DNA from: Crambe crambe
Taxonomy: Eukaryota > Porifera > Demospongiae > Poecilosclerida > Crambeidae
Direction of reading: 5' to 3'
Assembly (NCBI GenBank): GCA_963924555.1
Contig: OZ004588.1
Span: 4,216,001 to 4,280,000, forward strand
DNA length: 64,000 nt
Below, piece after piece: positions 15,801-43,200 of the stretch; position 1 is the first letter of the stretch; every line of letters starts with the position of its first letter. The notes below the pieces were generated by a model, which saw nothing but the letters and a program-made list of their open reading frames with translations, had not been told where the DNA came from and searched no databases. The translations under genes were made by a program, and so were the position numbers.

Positions 15801-18800
15801 GTCTGTGCACATTAGTTCATTCACAATGATTTCAGAAATGATTTGTGACTCCTTGATTGATTGAAATATAACCTTGAAATCTTTCCAGATTGTTTTGAAT
15901 TTAATAAACAGGAGCCAGCAGTATTTCTTACTATTACCATAAACCAAACCGGATGTATAACTAAGTTAGAAGCCATGTAATATCTAGGTAAATCTGCAGA
16001 GTGGAATTGGTGGCAAGTTGCATAATGAATGTACTTATTTGCTATCTAGATGATAAATATTGTGGGTGCACTGTTCTATATTATTGTTTGAGGTTACTCT
16101 TACACCACTAACCCACTACATGCATATATAGGTTGTTTATCATAAACAGTTATGCTAACTACTTCAAATCAAGACCCAAATTTTACCACCATAGTGGCTA
16201 ACTCCAATGTCACTTCCATACCAGCATGGTGATCACTTGTCACATGCAAACTAGGAATACTCTTAATGTTGGTCATTGAATTCACTATGACATGATTTGG
16301 CTCATATTGATTCCTAATTATTGTGGATGCTATAGCTTCTGATCTGTGCTCCATGAACCTGAAATAAATAAAGACACCTTTATGGTCCCAAAAGTGTCTG
16401 TATTAAAAGAATTTACCTAGTAATTCCAATGAATGCATACACCAAGTGTCTGAATTTATTTACTGAAGGAGCTGATGCTCTACTTATCCTATCCCACCAT
16501 GGCCTGGGGCTATGTGGTACATTAATATTGTAGCTTATATAGCTACCCAAGTCATGTTCACAGAAATATAAGTTACCTCTGGTTATGTAATAGTATACCT
16601 GGTCCGCAAAATGATCCACCAATGCATGTCCGGTCTGCTAATGAGGTAGCAGTGAAAAAGTAATTGCTTACCTCAGTCAACTGGAGTATTATCCAAGCCA
16701 AGCCATTAGTGATAAAAGTCAACATCACAACTTGGTTAAGTCAAATAGTAATTACAATGACTCGATAATGACTCAAAAGCATCTTGCAAAAAATTAGCAC
16801 CCACAGTTTGAATATTCAAGATCAAGAAATAGAGAGGACACCTATTATGAACCTAGAGGCCTCAAAAATAGCCATCATGGTCTTCAAGTTGTAACAACCA
16901 GCACAATATTGATGAGATCATCTATTCATACATACTGAATAGACAAGCATATGAAAATACCATAAAGCTATAAAGGAGCACGTGATCGATTCCAAGTGGT
17001 AGTATAAAGATACTCACAATTTATCTCCTAAAGACAGCCTGGTACACCAGGATTCAGTCCCAGGTTTTAGAGAATTATGCATTTGAAGTCACTGCAGATT
17101 CTGAAGCTCTGAATGTGTCACCCTCTTCTTTGAAATAGCATACACTAATGTCATAACTAATTTTATGAGACCCTAAAATCTATTTCTGCAACTGTCTCAA
17201 TTGTAACCTACCCATTTCACTGCTGCTCTCTTACCAGATATGATTTTTGGAGTGTGAATCTCCACAAACCCTTTGTGAGTAAGGTATTCCCGAAAGAGAC
17301 GACAAACAGCTGCCTCCACACGGAAAATGGCTTGGTTAGTAGTTGTCTGAAAGCATGCAAAATAAAAATATGATTTCACAACTTCAGCTCTACTACAATG
17401 GGTTTATTTATTTGTTTACACTATAGCACATAAACATAAGAAAGCAGTCATGGTCGAGCTAAACTACCATGCACAAAACAAAGACTAGGATTCACCACTG
17501 AATCAGATGCACATTTATATGCCATCTTCATATATACTGAGATGAACTTGTTCACCAGTAAGCAAGTGGAAGGTTTCAATGAAGTATCACTTATTATTAA
17601 AGATATTCCCTTCCCTCTTCTCGTAATTTTATGCAGTTAATTTGATTCCCAGACCTACCCGCAGGTCAATTATACGATTATCCAGCCGTGTGTCTTGGTT
17701 AACTCTTCCTTGAGGTCCATCCTACATAATTAAAGTACCAAATGAATTAACTGATAGGTCCCTATACTAGTAACTATAATGAAGGGAAATTTCACACCTG
17801 CACTCCTGTCCATGAATATTTAACCCATACTTATTGCATGCACATCATATATGCCAGCTGCCACAATGCAAAGATTTTCAGATAGTGGGTAGAGTTTCAA
17901 AAGAAGGTGTAGCTTCTTGTTTTCAGACATTAGTATAAACCATGCACAGCCCACGGAAAAACTTAGTAAGTTCATTGTTCATTTGGTCCTGGAATAAAAT
18001 GGATCATGTTTCTGCAGCAACATGTACTCAAAAAGGATACTGATTCAGCAAGCAAGCTCATAACTCATTGAAAATGTAGATATATATCTAAGTCATGCAC
18101 CAGGCGCTAGGTATAAATACGCATCCTCCATTAATACTGTAGCATTAGTAGCACCATGCATGTGCATATTGCACATGCATGTTTTCTATAGCCAACTTGC
18201 AGAGATTTGAAACACAAACGAGTTGGAGCCTGCTATCAAATGTCAAGCATTGCCCTAGTTTATTGTCCACAAATTAAATTTTACACTATAGAATACACAC
18301 TCTGGAAAGAGCAATGAGCCAAGTTGGTGGTGCTGGATTTATATTTCATTCTAAAAGAGTGGCTTCCTATTGTGATGACCACTTACCATATATACAACAG
18401 TGAGTGGAAATAGCGCCAAAACACTTAAAGTAGTGGTCACAGATCGATAACTTCATGCTCAAGGTGTGAAGGAATTTATTTATAGGTGTGGTTAACACTC
18501 ACTATTAGCTTAATGCACTTCAAAATGAATAACTTTGAGACCACAGTATTGTTCTGGGCCCATTGTTTGCATGAATCTATTATGAGGTTAAGGAAACAAA
18601 GTAAGCTTACTCAACCTCATAATAGTTGCTGGATTTATGGTGTAATAATGATCTGAAATGGCCCTGTTTAGTTATGATCTAGCTCACCATAATCATTTTT
18701 TACATGGAATGCAAATGGCTGGATACTGTACAACTATATGCACAATTACAGGTTGCCTCAGTTCATTTTTGGCATAACAATAGCATCTTTAGGCTCCAAT

Positions 18801-21800
18801 GAGTCAGACCGTTTTTACCTGCTCCTATTTGCAATATAACCTCCTATACTTATAGTTATGCATACATCCTGTTGCTCTGGCCTCATGGCATCTTCAATTT
18901 GCAATGGGAGTTGAGGGACTGACTTGCTCAAGCAGAAAATCTGTGTTAGATAGACAGAATAAATATTACTCAATGGAGAAGGAGGGGAGAGAGAAAGAAG
19001 CTTAATGATTAGATCAGAACACCTAAGTACCATTTATCCTCTAAGCTAAGGTAGGACCAAATACAGATTAGAGCAGATACTATAGTTGCTCTCAGGATGC
19101 AAAAACTGGACCAGGATGCAAGAGCTATGTTCTCTAGGTTGGAGCAGGATGCAAGAGCTATTTTCTCTAGGTTGGACAAGAGCTATGTTTTCTAGGTTGG
19201 AGCAGGATGCAAGAGTTATGTTCTCTAGGTTGGACCAGGATGCAAGAGCTATGTTCTCTAGGTTGGACCAGGATGCAAGAGCTATGTTCAGGATGCAAAA
19301 ACTGTAGTTGCTCTAGATTAGAGCAGGATGCTTGAGCAGAGTAGGCTGAGTTGACTAGTGGGGCTACTATTTTCTGTTTCTGCACTGGCCTTGGTGACTT
19401 GAAGTTCAACATCCTGTTGTGTACATCCAGTTATCTTCTCCGGAGCAGCAGAAACCACACCCACCACATCAACAATAGACTCCAGATATAAACTGTACAA
19501 AGACCACACAACAGAGGAATGACAAAAGAATTTAGTGCAAACTGCATGAGGTACACTTACTCAGTGGCATAGCGCACCATCTGTTTACTGATTACATCAG
19601 AGACAGAGAGTACAGCTTGTACTGTATGATACCGTTGTCGGAGGACAAGGAAACACAGTTTTCCTGTGCAGATATAATTCGTAGTGATATCTTGCCTTAT
19701 GATTATCTGCACTCACCTGCACCCCTCCGATTATGAACCCGAGCTCTGATCAACACACTCTCCCCTACTTTACCAGAATCCAGTTCTTTCACTGGAGTCC
19801 ACACTCGATCTGCAGGTCATTTTTATGTACATATAAGATCAGAGGATCCAAAGAAAGGACTTAGCCCACATCTATACACTCCCTCACAACTCAGAATGAT
19901 GTCTATCATGTACATAATAATGTAGCAACACCTATTATGATTTAAATTTGTCTGACAAACTCATCTGCCCACAAATCTTGTAGAACCATTAAAATCTCCC
20001 ATCAATACCATCTGCTCCCACCCACCAATCTCAATAAAAAGCACCACCACAAATCTGCATCCACTCCCACTCAAGCAGAAACTACTAATACTATGCACTA
20101 AGATTTCCAAAGCTGGACTCACCAGTCTTTTCTGATGACGTAATAAGGGGAGCATCACCATACTGACCTTGGGAGCAATCCTATAAGTATCGAGGGTTAT
20201 ACAGCTTTGAGAATCATAAAACAAGTAAATCCCCAGGTTAGCCCACCAGCAGAAATAGACTGAGCATGAATTATACTGGGAGATACTTATTAATATCAAT
20301 CCCACTGTAGGGGCACTCATGTCTCAAAAAAGTAAGACATGATTACAGTTGTTCAATTTGGACTCATAAGTTAGAACTGCATTAGATTGATAAATCTCCT
20401 AGAGAGATTGATAATCAGGTTGATAAAATCAATGGTATAAACTCAGGCCTATGGCCCTCGGTGTGTAGCATACCTAGCAAAGATCCAAAGAGTTATCTTA
20501 CTCAAATGATCAAGTAATGGGTGAGATCAACCCCATAAAAATTAAGGGTAACCTTCAGTAATAGGTGCGAGATTATAATAGCACAATCATGATAACTTAC
20601 ATCAGCTTTTCTTGAAGCTGCTTCGGCTTCCTGTTAAAATAATGAGGTCTATTAATAGTATTCCATTACAGTGTAGTAAGTCAGTCCTAAGTCTCCACTA
20701 AATAGTATCAAATCATGAACAAATAAGTAGTACAAGTAAAGGAAAAAGGGATGGCTGTGTGCGGTTCAAAAAAGTTCAGCAACAAGAGAGTGAATAGTCA
20801 AGTAACCCCTCACCCATCATCAATATTACCTAACTATTCCTACTTCACTCCCATGACAGGCCAGGATGAGATATAAAGGGAGTGAATAGCTCGTATTTTG
20901 GTGATGGGTAAGGGGTTACTTGACTAAAGTTCACTCTTGTTGTGAACCGCATAAAGCTTCTTTTTTATTTTCCTTTACTTGTTCATCAAATTATTTATTA
21001 TAGGCAACTGGATGCTGTGATCCTGCTATCCAAGTTAATTGTAGCTATGTACTTCATTGGAGGTTTTTTAAAAAGCTTCTGATGAGTTAGATAGTGGTGT
21101 TCTCATCTGACATGTCTTGAGTTACGTTTCTGGTGAACACTGTGCAGGGTATGATGAGTACCCTGTGACACAGGAGGATGCACTGGAGCCTTCCTCCTGT
21201 TCTCAAGAAGGCACCACCCTAGCTCCTGGCATAACACATATCTGTCCTCCAACCAACATCTGGTCTTGCTGCAAAACCTTGAATCCGTTCTAGTTGATCC
21301 ACTCTTACATCATTCCACAATGATGTGGATCCCAAACAGCAGAACAGTACAAGACAACACAGGCATGACTGAAACCCCTGTACAGGGCAAACCTTAGTCC
21401 CCAGTGCTCCAAGTAGTTGAAAGATGAGACCTGTTGGATGGCTATCCCATTGATGGTAAGACAAGCCATGCATTATTACAAGCCATAATGTGATAATGCT
21501 TGTTTTAGTTGAGTCCATTTCTCCTTTCCTATAGGTAGCCATGCCAAGTTGCTATAACAACTTACTATCTGTGTCTATTTGTCTACTATTTAACCTGAAG
21601 CAAGTGATTACTAACCAGTGGAACACCAGTGTAGCCCCATCCCTGGTCTAGCACAAATTACAGAAGAGCACCTATGGTCATATATTAGGTGTGTAGAAAG
21701 TGGGCGCAGTTTACTTCTGTATGAACCCAGTGTTTTAAAATTCAATGAATCCCATGCCCAATGTTTCCTTTTCACTCAATGGAGGAGGCTCAGATCATAA

Positions 21801-21981
21801 TATCATTACTTACAAGTCGTGCCGCAGTTTCAGCCTTTTTCTTTGCTTTTTCTGCTTCTTTTTGTTGCTTTTTCATAGCCTTTTTGGATAGAGGCTCCTC
21901 ACCACTAAAAGTAATAAAGGAGTTATGCAGGTAGCAGCCACATTATATTCTAACTGTTAATTAAACTCACACAGTAGCCAT
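1903..21981 (-). CDS. DARS1: Aspartyl-tRNA synthetase, cytosolic (C-terminus outside window)
   Basis: This class II aminoacyl-tRNA synthetase charges tRNA-Asp in the cytosol. Exons in transcription order: 21971-21981, 21814-21904, 20601-20630, 20123-20162, 19717-19809, 19561-19663, 19390-19492, 18867-18941, 17659-17721, 17235-17346, 13486-13533, 12417-12503, 10269-10360, 7690-7745, 7526-7594, 4185-4262, 3289-3331, 2099-2179, 1903-2014. Phases agree across every junction, giving 462 codons. The start at 21981 (MATV) leads into a Lys/Glu/Ala-rich N-terminal extension as in animal AspRS. The anticodon-binding OB-fold contains [10 protein letters not shown]. Catalytic-domain landmarks are [15 protein letters not shown], motif 2 [35 protein letters not shown] and [20 protein letters not shown]. 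Motif 3 is missing because it falls beyond the window. The donor after 19390 reads GC, not GT. A bZIP gene is nested antisense in the intron between 13533 and 17235. Confidence 0.95.
2165..2272. repeat. Tandem duplication across a splice acceptor
   Basis: Two direct copies of about 53 bp (2165-2217 and 2218-2272) share the words ACCATACTATAAA and GGTAAGTACACAAA. The first copy contains the true minus-strand acceptor and the first 15 bases of the DARS1 exon 2099-2179. The second copy therefore carries a second acceptor-like site with a near copy of the same exon start. Confidence 0.75.
4263..7525. other. DARS1 intron, about 3.3 kb
   Basis: The sequence is AT-rich and without recognisable coding content. 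The short open frames here (for example 4755-5072 plus and 5819-6073 minus) lack a protein-like composition and paired splice sites. No clear repeat with ends was resolved. Confidence 0.4.
7746..10268. other. DARS1 intron, about 2.5 kb
   Basis: The sequence is AT-rich intron. It contains a TA-rich palindrome near 9868-9886 and a T tract near 7818. Nothing codable was recognised. Confidence 0.4.
10361..12416. repeat. DARS1 intron with microsatellites and a G tract
   Basis: The intron holds a (CT)n run near 10970-10988, a GT run going into 22 consecutive G (11890-11911), and a (CT)n run at 12021-12044. The next intron downstream in plus coordinates has a longer (TC)n run at 12767-12825. No genes were seen. 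Confidence 0.7.
13862..13869. promoter_or_regulatory. Palindromic CRE (TGACGTCA) upstream of the bZIP gene
   Basis: A perfect TGACGTCA octamer lies about 340 bp before the bZIP start codon, in DNA that is otherwise DARS1 intron. CREB/ATF-type bZIP dimers are known to bind this octamer. Use here is inferred from position only. Confidence 0.4.
14203..15726 (+). CDS. PAR-type bZIP transcription factor (HLF/TEF/DBP-NFIL3-like)
   Basis: The gene has five exons: 14203-14290, 14645-14782, 14912-15057, 15324-15494 and 15556-15726. All junctions are GT-AG and in phase, giving 237 residues. The acidic, Ser/Asn-rich N-terminal half carries PITPPKSD, a possible proline-directed phosphosite. From about residue 134 the bZIP reads [18 protein letters not shown], the signature of the PAR/NFIL3 basic region. 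A leucine zipper follows ([19 protein letters not shown]), split by the last intron. The gene sits wholly within a DARS1 intron on the opposite strand. An AATAAA signal follows at 15903. PAR versus NFIL3 subgroup, and any circadian role, cannot be decided from this sequence. Confidence 0.9.
15903..15908 (+). terminator. Polyadenylation signal of the bZIP gene
   Basis: A canonical AATAAA lies 177 bases after the stop codon, in the expected orientation. Confidence 0.6.
19095..19331. repeat. Minisatellite, unit about 33 bp
   Basis: Roughly six to seven imperfect direct units contain AGGATGCAAGAGCTATGTTC and TCTAGGTTGGA. The array lies in the DARS1 intron directly downstream of the exon with the unusual GC donor. 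The overlapping open frames on both strands (19086-19307 plus, 19167-19412 minus) are products of the repeat and are not genes. Confidence 0.85.
19961..20120 (-). pseudogene. Possible LINE endonuclease fragment
   Basis: A minus-strand open frame ends with VLMGDFNGS, preceded by a hydrophobic stretch. This resembles the GDFN core of the endonuclease/exonuclease/phosphatase domain of non-LTR retrotransposons. The rest of the frame is not convincing. A better-supported LINE remnant on the same strand lies about 1 kb away at 21245. Only the motif is seen; identity is inferred. Confidence 0.3.
20732..20982. repeat. Palindromic MITE, 251 bp
   Basis: The inverted arms begin ACAAGTAAAGGAAAA and end TTTTCCTTTACTTGT. 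Inside are GGATGGCTGTGTG and an AACAAGAGAG word that also occur in the element at 36984-37207. It lies in a DARS1 intron. It has no ORF and is non-autonomous. Confidence 0.8.
21245..21465 (-). pseudogene. Degenerate LINE (non-LTR) reverse transcriptase C-terminal fragment
   Basis: Reading the minus strand gives [17 protein letters not shown], then [20 protein letters not shown]. After a frame change comes [13 protein letters not shown]. This order (strand-forming GIxIxxVSSFxYL, then YCSxVWDPH, then LERIQxxAAR) is the familiar C-terminal part of CR1/L2/RTE-type reverse transcriptase ORFs. A stretch normally present between the first two blocks is missing, and there is a stop and a frameshift, so the copy is dead. 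It is embedded in a DARS1 intron. Confidence 0.7.
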
Positions 21982-22132
21982 ATTGACTGTGTCACTTCCC
22001 TAGATATAAACTATACTAACACGTGGGTTCAATAACCCTTTACCACATTGGTACCATAATTATTATAGCGCATGCGTGGAGCGTTAAAAAAGAAGATTAA
22101 TATTTTCAACAACAGAGCAATAAATATAAGTA

Positions 22133-23908
22133 CTATATTTCTTCCCATGTATTTTCAGCATTGTTTGTTATCTGTGATTGGCTAGTATTGGATGAAGAAT
22201 GTACCACTTGGTAAGTCAAAGTACTAGCAACAGAATAGTCATCTGAAGATGTATACGTCATTAATTCATCCAGACCCAGAGGGTCATCAGCAGCACCAGG
22301 ATAGGAGTGAGGGCTACTGTGGTTGGAGTACGAAGGAGGTAAAGGGCTACTTGGACTCGAAACCCTGTTATTCGTGAGAGGAGGAGGAGATAAACTTGTA
22401 TGAGAAGACAAAATAATACTGTTGGGACCAATGCTTGTAGGATGCAGCAATGGTGATGGTACATAACTCTCATTCTCCAATTTTCGATTAGTGATAGGAG
22501 TCAAGCTGGGAACTTCGTAGGAATGAGATTTTCTAAGAGGAGGAAGATGTGCCTTCAGTGGGGATACAGGTTCTATTTGAGAATAACCCCCCAATGAAGC
22601 AGTCATGGGAGAAAGAGCGTGCGTCATGTGTTCGTATCCAGTGGACGGATAGAAAGCATTGTTGTTATAAACACCTAAGTGAGGAGGAGGATGGGGATGA
22701 TGCAGCTCAGGGCAACCACTGATGTCGGAATATCCATGTGTCAAATAAGGAGACATTCCACTAGGATAACCATGTGGAGGAGGAAGACCTGACCTTGAAG
22801 GCAAAAGATGACCATGCATCATGCCCAAAGACATTGGACCCTGAGCAACAAAGCATGGGTCTTTGTTGATCAAACTGCAAGCTGTAAAACCATGCTGACT
22901 CTGATACTCTGAAGTTGCATGCTGTGCACTCTGGGGCATGGGCTTTAGCTTTGGCCTGGAATCGGAATTTCCTATGTGCTTGTACATCAATTCTGGGTCA
23001 ATGCAGAATTGGTAGACATACCGTTCCCCCGATATTTTACGAATGATTCCTTTATCATAGTAGTATCGAAGGGAGCGACTAAGTTTATCATAGCTCATAT
23101 TCTTTTTGTTCTTGTGTTCGCCCCACCATATAGCAATGGCTTCAGGTTCTAGCAGACGAAACTCACGGGAAAGATTATTAGCCGTCCACTCAATTAGTTT
23201 GTTATACTTTCTATCTGGATCATTCAAAAGTGCATAGAGAAACTGCCAAAGCTGCATACCACCTTTTCCTGTCAAAGAATAGCATGAAATTGTCACTACG
23301 TTACTAAAAATTTAACAGTTTTAGCTACTCACTTTGTGGCAATTTTACATTTTTTGGCACATTCTGCCCCTGGGATGGTACACTCATTTCATCCTCACTT
23401 CCAAGCTCCTTGTCTGCAGGACTCCCAGCAGCAGTATTTTCAATATCTTTCATCTTTGCAATGGATTTATTCACGTCACCAGAACAAATGCTATTTGGAG
23501 ATGAAACTGGGCTCTCTTCAAGTGAGGAACCTTTGATATAAGAATCGCTGGTTGCAGAAGCTGGGAGCTGCGGTGAAACACACGTCGAAGAACCGTGGGA
23601 GGATACTGGAGAAGTGTTTGCACACTCTGGTGGCGGTGTGGGCATCGCAATTGCGTGAGGAGAAATGTCAATATTTTCTATCGGATCTTGCTCAAGTATA
23701 GTTCCTTGCTCCTGAATCGCATCTCCACCGAAGGGTGACGGCATGTACGCATTCGTTTCCTCTGCCTCAGCAGCGAAAGGGAAAACTACAAAATCCTATT
23801 GGAATATTATTAAAATAAAAATTAATATAGCTATAATAATTTTTGTATTTTTAATAATACCTTCTTGTTTTTTCCTGAAATCGTAAGTTTTTTAGTGTTC
23901 ATATCCAT
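22133..23908 (-). CDS. ETS-domain transcription factor, PEA3/ETV1-4-5-like
   Basis: Three exons (23861-23908, 23333-23795, 22133-23268) join in phase into 548 residues. Residues 1-170 are acidic and Ser/Pro-rich, with several SP and PTPPPE sites. The ETS domain starts about residue 172 (GGMQLWQFLYALL) and contains AIAIWWGEHKNK and the DNA-recognition helix YDKLSRSLRYYYDKGI. The end GERYVYQFCIDPELM, followed by RPKLK, most resembles PEA3-group proteins (YKFVCDPEAL, then RPALK). A long Pro/Ser/His-rich tail follows. No Pointed/SAM domain was seen. The stop codon is about 150 bp from the DARS1 start on the same strand. The exact ETS subfamily would need a tree. Confidence 0.92.
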
Positions 23909-24175
23909 TTAGTAATCTCTCGCGAGGAGTTAGCTGAGAGTTAGCTGAAAGTATGAATCCACTTCTGAGTCAACAGAATTGAACGCCTTTCGGCTGCAGC
24001 TCGGTTATTTTTATACTCAAATTCCGCGTGGGTGTGCGCACTGCGCATGTGAAGTTAACAATAACCATCCCTGGGCCCTCAAACCTCAAAAAAAAATTTA
24101 GTATTGGCTTGGGGAAGTCCCTAATTTCATTCCCTAATGCTATAAATTAGTTAACAGCCTTTATCCTGCTCAAAA
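23909..24175. other. Spacer between the ETS gene and PSMA2
   Basis: This is upstream DNA of the ETS gene and downstream DNA of PSMA2. No gene was seen. It holds the ETS 5' leader and presumably its promoter; no single site stands out. Confidence 0.4.
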
Positions 24176-24181
24176 TTTATT
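24176..24181 (-). terminator. Polyadenylation signal of PSMA2
   Basis: AATAAA on the minus strand lies about 46 bases after the PSMA2 stop codon. Confidence 0.6.
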
Positions 24182-24226
24182 ATAAATAGCAGGCGCTAGG
24201 CTAAACTATGCAAGTAGTTGATTCTG

Positions 24227-40039
<15,813 letters not shown>

Positions 40040-40213
40040 AGTGCACTCTCTTCACTTTAATATGAGACTCAAATAAGGCTCTATCTGTGCTATAAAGCCT
40101 TTAAACTGTTTCTGCTGTGTTGTATGACGTCATAGGGAAGGCCATGTGAGTGGAGGAAAGAAAGAAAGAAGTTCCTTTGCAAGGCATACGTAGCATTAGT
40201 CTCGCGCGCCCGC
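40040..40213. promoter_or_regulatory. Divergent promoter of PSMA2 and SNX4 with palindromic CRE
   Basis: Only 174 bp separate the two start codons, which point away from each other, so one region must serve both genes. A perfect TGACGTCA lies at 40125-40132, near the middle. The SNX4 side ends in CpG-rich CTCGCGCGCCCGC. No TATA box is evident. Co-regulation is an inference. Confidence 0.6.
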
Positions 40214-43200
40214 ATGGAAGAGGAGAAAGAGGCCAAAAGTCCCAGTGGCAAGGAGTCCAGGGAGGAAGAGAAACCTGAATACCTTAGAGAGGTATCTGAT
40301 TTCAAATTTTTGAATATATCCATCAAAGGATATGAGAAAAAGACTGTATCCTCTGGATTCTCTAAGGAGGAGTTCTATGCTTATCGAATTGTCTCCATGT
40401 AAGCTTTTTGCAGATCTCTTTCTCATGATAGCAACTAATATGCTTGATAAATATTGACCCTCTGATGTTGACATGGACATGGGAGAATCAGCTCTCGCAT
40501 AAACCACACCCACAGATTGAGATTTGTTAGCTGTACCAAATAAACACTGAATGCAGTTTAGCACCACTTCAGATATAGCTACCAGATATATCATGATTTT
40601 TCCCCCTAGCCTGACAAGTACAGAATTAGAGTCACTTGAAGACACTTCAACCAAGGATGATTCTACCAAGAAAAGACACGAAGTATGGCGGAGGTACAGC
40701 GAATTTGAAGCTCTAAGACACTTTTTATGTGCAGTTTATCCTCACATTGTGATCCCTCCTCTTCCTGAAAAGGCAGTAAGTAAAAGTATCATGTCTTCTT
40801 ATCATGTCTTCTTATCCATATCCTCTCAGTATTTTTCGAATGATCTCTCTCTCTCTCTTTCTTTTATATAGATCAAGGGAAGTTCTGGTCTCTTGAGCAA
40901 GATTACTTTTTCTGGTGAAGATCATGACTTTCTCTTAAAAAGGCAACAAGCTTTGGAAGTATGTTACTATTTTACCACAGTCCTTTATTATAAAAGTCCT
41001 ATTCCCCGAGAATTAATATGTCCCTTATATAGAAGTGTAAAGATTTAGCTGTATTCTGCCTGTCAGGGTTCTCCTAAATGTTACATTATTCTACTTGCTG
41101 GCCTAATGAATGAAACAGACACCAATAGCCATCAATCTGTGGTGTCCAGTCTACACTAAGACCCACTATAATTGGGTAATCAGGGATGTACATTATCAGC
41201 AACCACAAAACAAACCTGTTCTAAGACATGAATTATGGTGCACCGCGAAATTCGCAGTGTCATCACAGTGCCACACCCACCAATGATGTTTCTAGGCACT
41301 GCTTTGAAAGGAGATGAGCCAGAGCACTGTTTTGAGAGGAGATGAGCCAGAGATATCTCTAATTCTGAGTTACCATGGATAATATATGGATAGTATAATA
41401 CTATAGTATTGAGGTCAGGGATGATGTCATCCAAAAATGAAGTGCCACTGTCCTTTTGCTGCACGTTGCACAGTCTACTGAAAATTGGGAAAATGGACAG
41501 AGAAGAAGAAGGCCATGTAGCAAGGATGTTATAAGCCTAAAGCCATTAGTTATAGAGGGCCAACTATAGTATGCAGTGATACTAGTGGGTCTAATCTAGA
41601 CTGCTGTGGAGCTATAAAAGATTTGAAGTTAGTTTTGAGTCTAGAACTGCCTCGTTTTTCAATGGATACGTCATTTAAGCATTTCGTGAAATGAAAAAAG
41701 ATGTTTGGATGACCAGTGCTCAAAAAAGTAAGGAAACAAGAAGGATGGAAATGGGATCAATCTTTGTTCTGTATATCCAGCCAACAATCCCTATTATTTT
41801 TGTTGTTATTGAAATAAAAAACGATAAAATATGATAAAATGAAAGTTATGGTATAAAAAAATAGACACTGAATGAGCAAAACATGTCACTAGATCTCTGT
41901 TCATGTGTTCTTTGGTATGGGTGAGCCCCACACTAGTGAGTTGGCTGAGATTTCCTATGTATGTATTTCATACGTACATTCTTTGTGTTTTTTCCTGCAA
42001 CAACCACAGTATAAATGTGCATGTGCACAGATAATTATCTTCATTTTCTGCACAGTTCATTGGAAGAAAAATATGATTTAAAATTACAAACCATGCCACA
42101 CCCAGAACCTTCTCAGTAAACTAGCAATTATTGATTGGGATCATCAGGCTTGCCCCGCCCCACAATGCCCTGCATTTCTCTAGATAGTATAAGGGGGGGG
42201 GGGGGGGAAACTTGTCGTACTAGTATGTATGTATGTATGTATGTATGTAGCAGTATGGAATGATAGCGTCAATTGAAAGTACCCATAATGTAGACTTTCT
42301 GTAGGTGAATATTATGATGTGGCTTTTTCCTTAGCTTTTCATGGTACGAGTATCTCGTCATCCTCTGCTCTCCCGTAATTACTGGTTCCACCAGTTCATT
42401 CAGCAAATTGGCTGGAAAGAATCTGCTAGTCAGACTGGTTATGCAGCCAAGTCTGAAACACTGCTGCAATATATTACCCACACGTTATCTAAACTCAAAC
42501 CAGATCAGTAAGAGAATTTTATTTTCTGTGTGATATCGCTCCTCTAGAAAGATTCGATTTTATGTTCAACCTCTCTTTATTAGGCACTTTCAAGATGCTA
42601 AGGAGTATTCTGATGATCTAGAGCAATCATTTAGAGCTCTGTTAGAAATAAGAACTGTAAGAAGTTAGGATATGTATTCTGCTACAGTAAATTACTCCAA
42701 TTTTGATCAGAAAATGAATGCCTCGTTGAAAGCTGTTTATAAGATTCATTCCAACTATGGAAGAATATTCAGGTTGGCTTCAATAATTTATTTTAATGTA
42801 TATAACTTGATGTTTTTTGCTTTTGTTTATTTTTGTTTTTTTGTTATTTTTTGCACAGTGAATGGAGTGAACTTGAAGATAAGCTTGGTACACCATTGCA
42901 AATAGCAGGAGGCTGCATGGACAGGTTAGAGGTGCACAGAAGGGGGAATTTTATGTAGTAGGAATCAGAAACGATCTGGTCAATAGTGTCCAGTTAGTGG
43001 TGCATAGTGTTGTCCAGAGATGAGCATTAAAAAGATTTGTTTTATGTGTAGTTATGCAGATTCCATAGATGTATACTTTGAAGAAGAAGAGATACGTTAC
43101 CTTCTACCTCTGAAGGAGTACATTGCATACTGTGATTCAGTGAGGTAAGATCTCTTCTCTAGTACATGTGCTGGTACATGAGCATTCACATGCAATGAAT

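Noticed and set aside
16169-16622. Two adjacent minus-strand open frames that could be joined by a GT-AG intron
   Set aside because: No family recognised, and lengths are typical of chance in AT-rich DNA. Kept only as a weak possibility inside the DARS1 intron.
19086-19412. Repetitive open frames (SLGW/RMQEL and the antisense)
   Set aside because: They are minisatellite translations; part overlaps a true DARS1 exon in another context.
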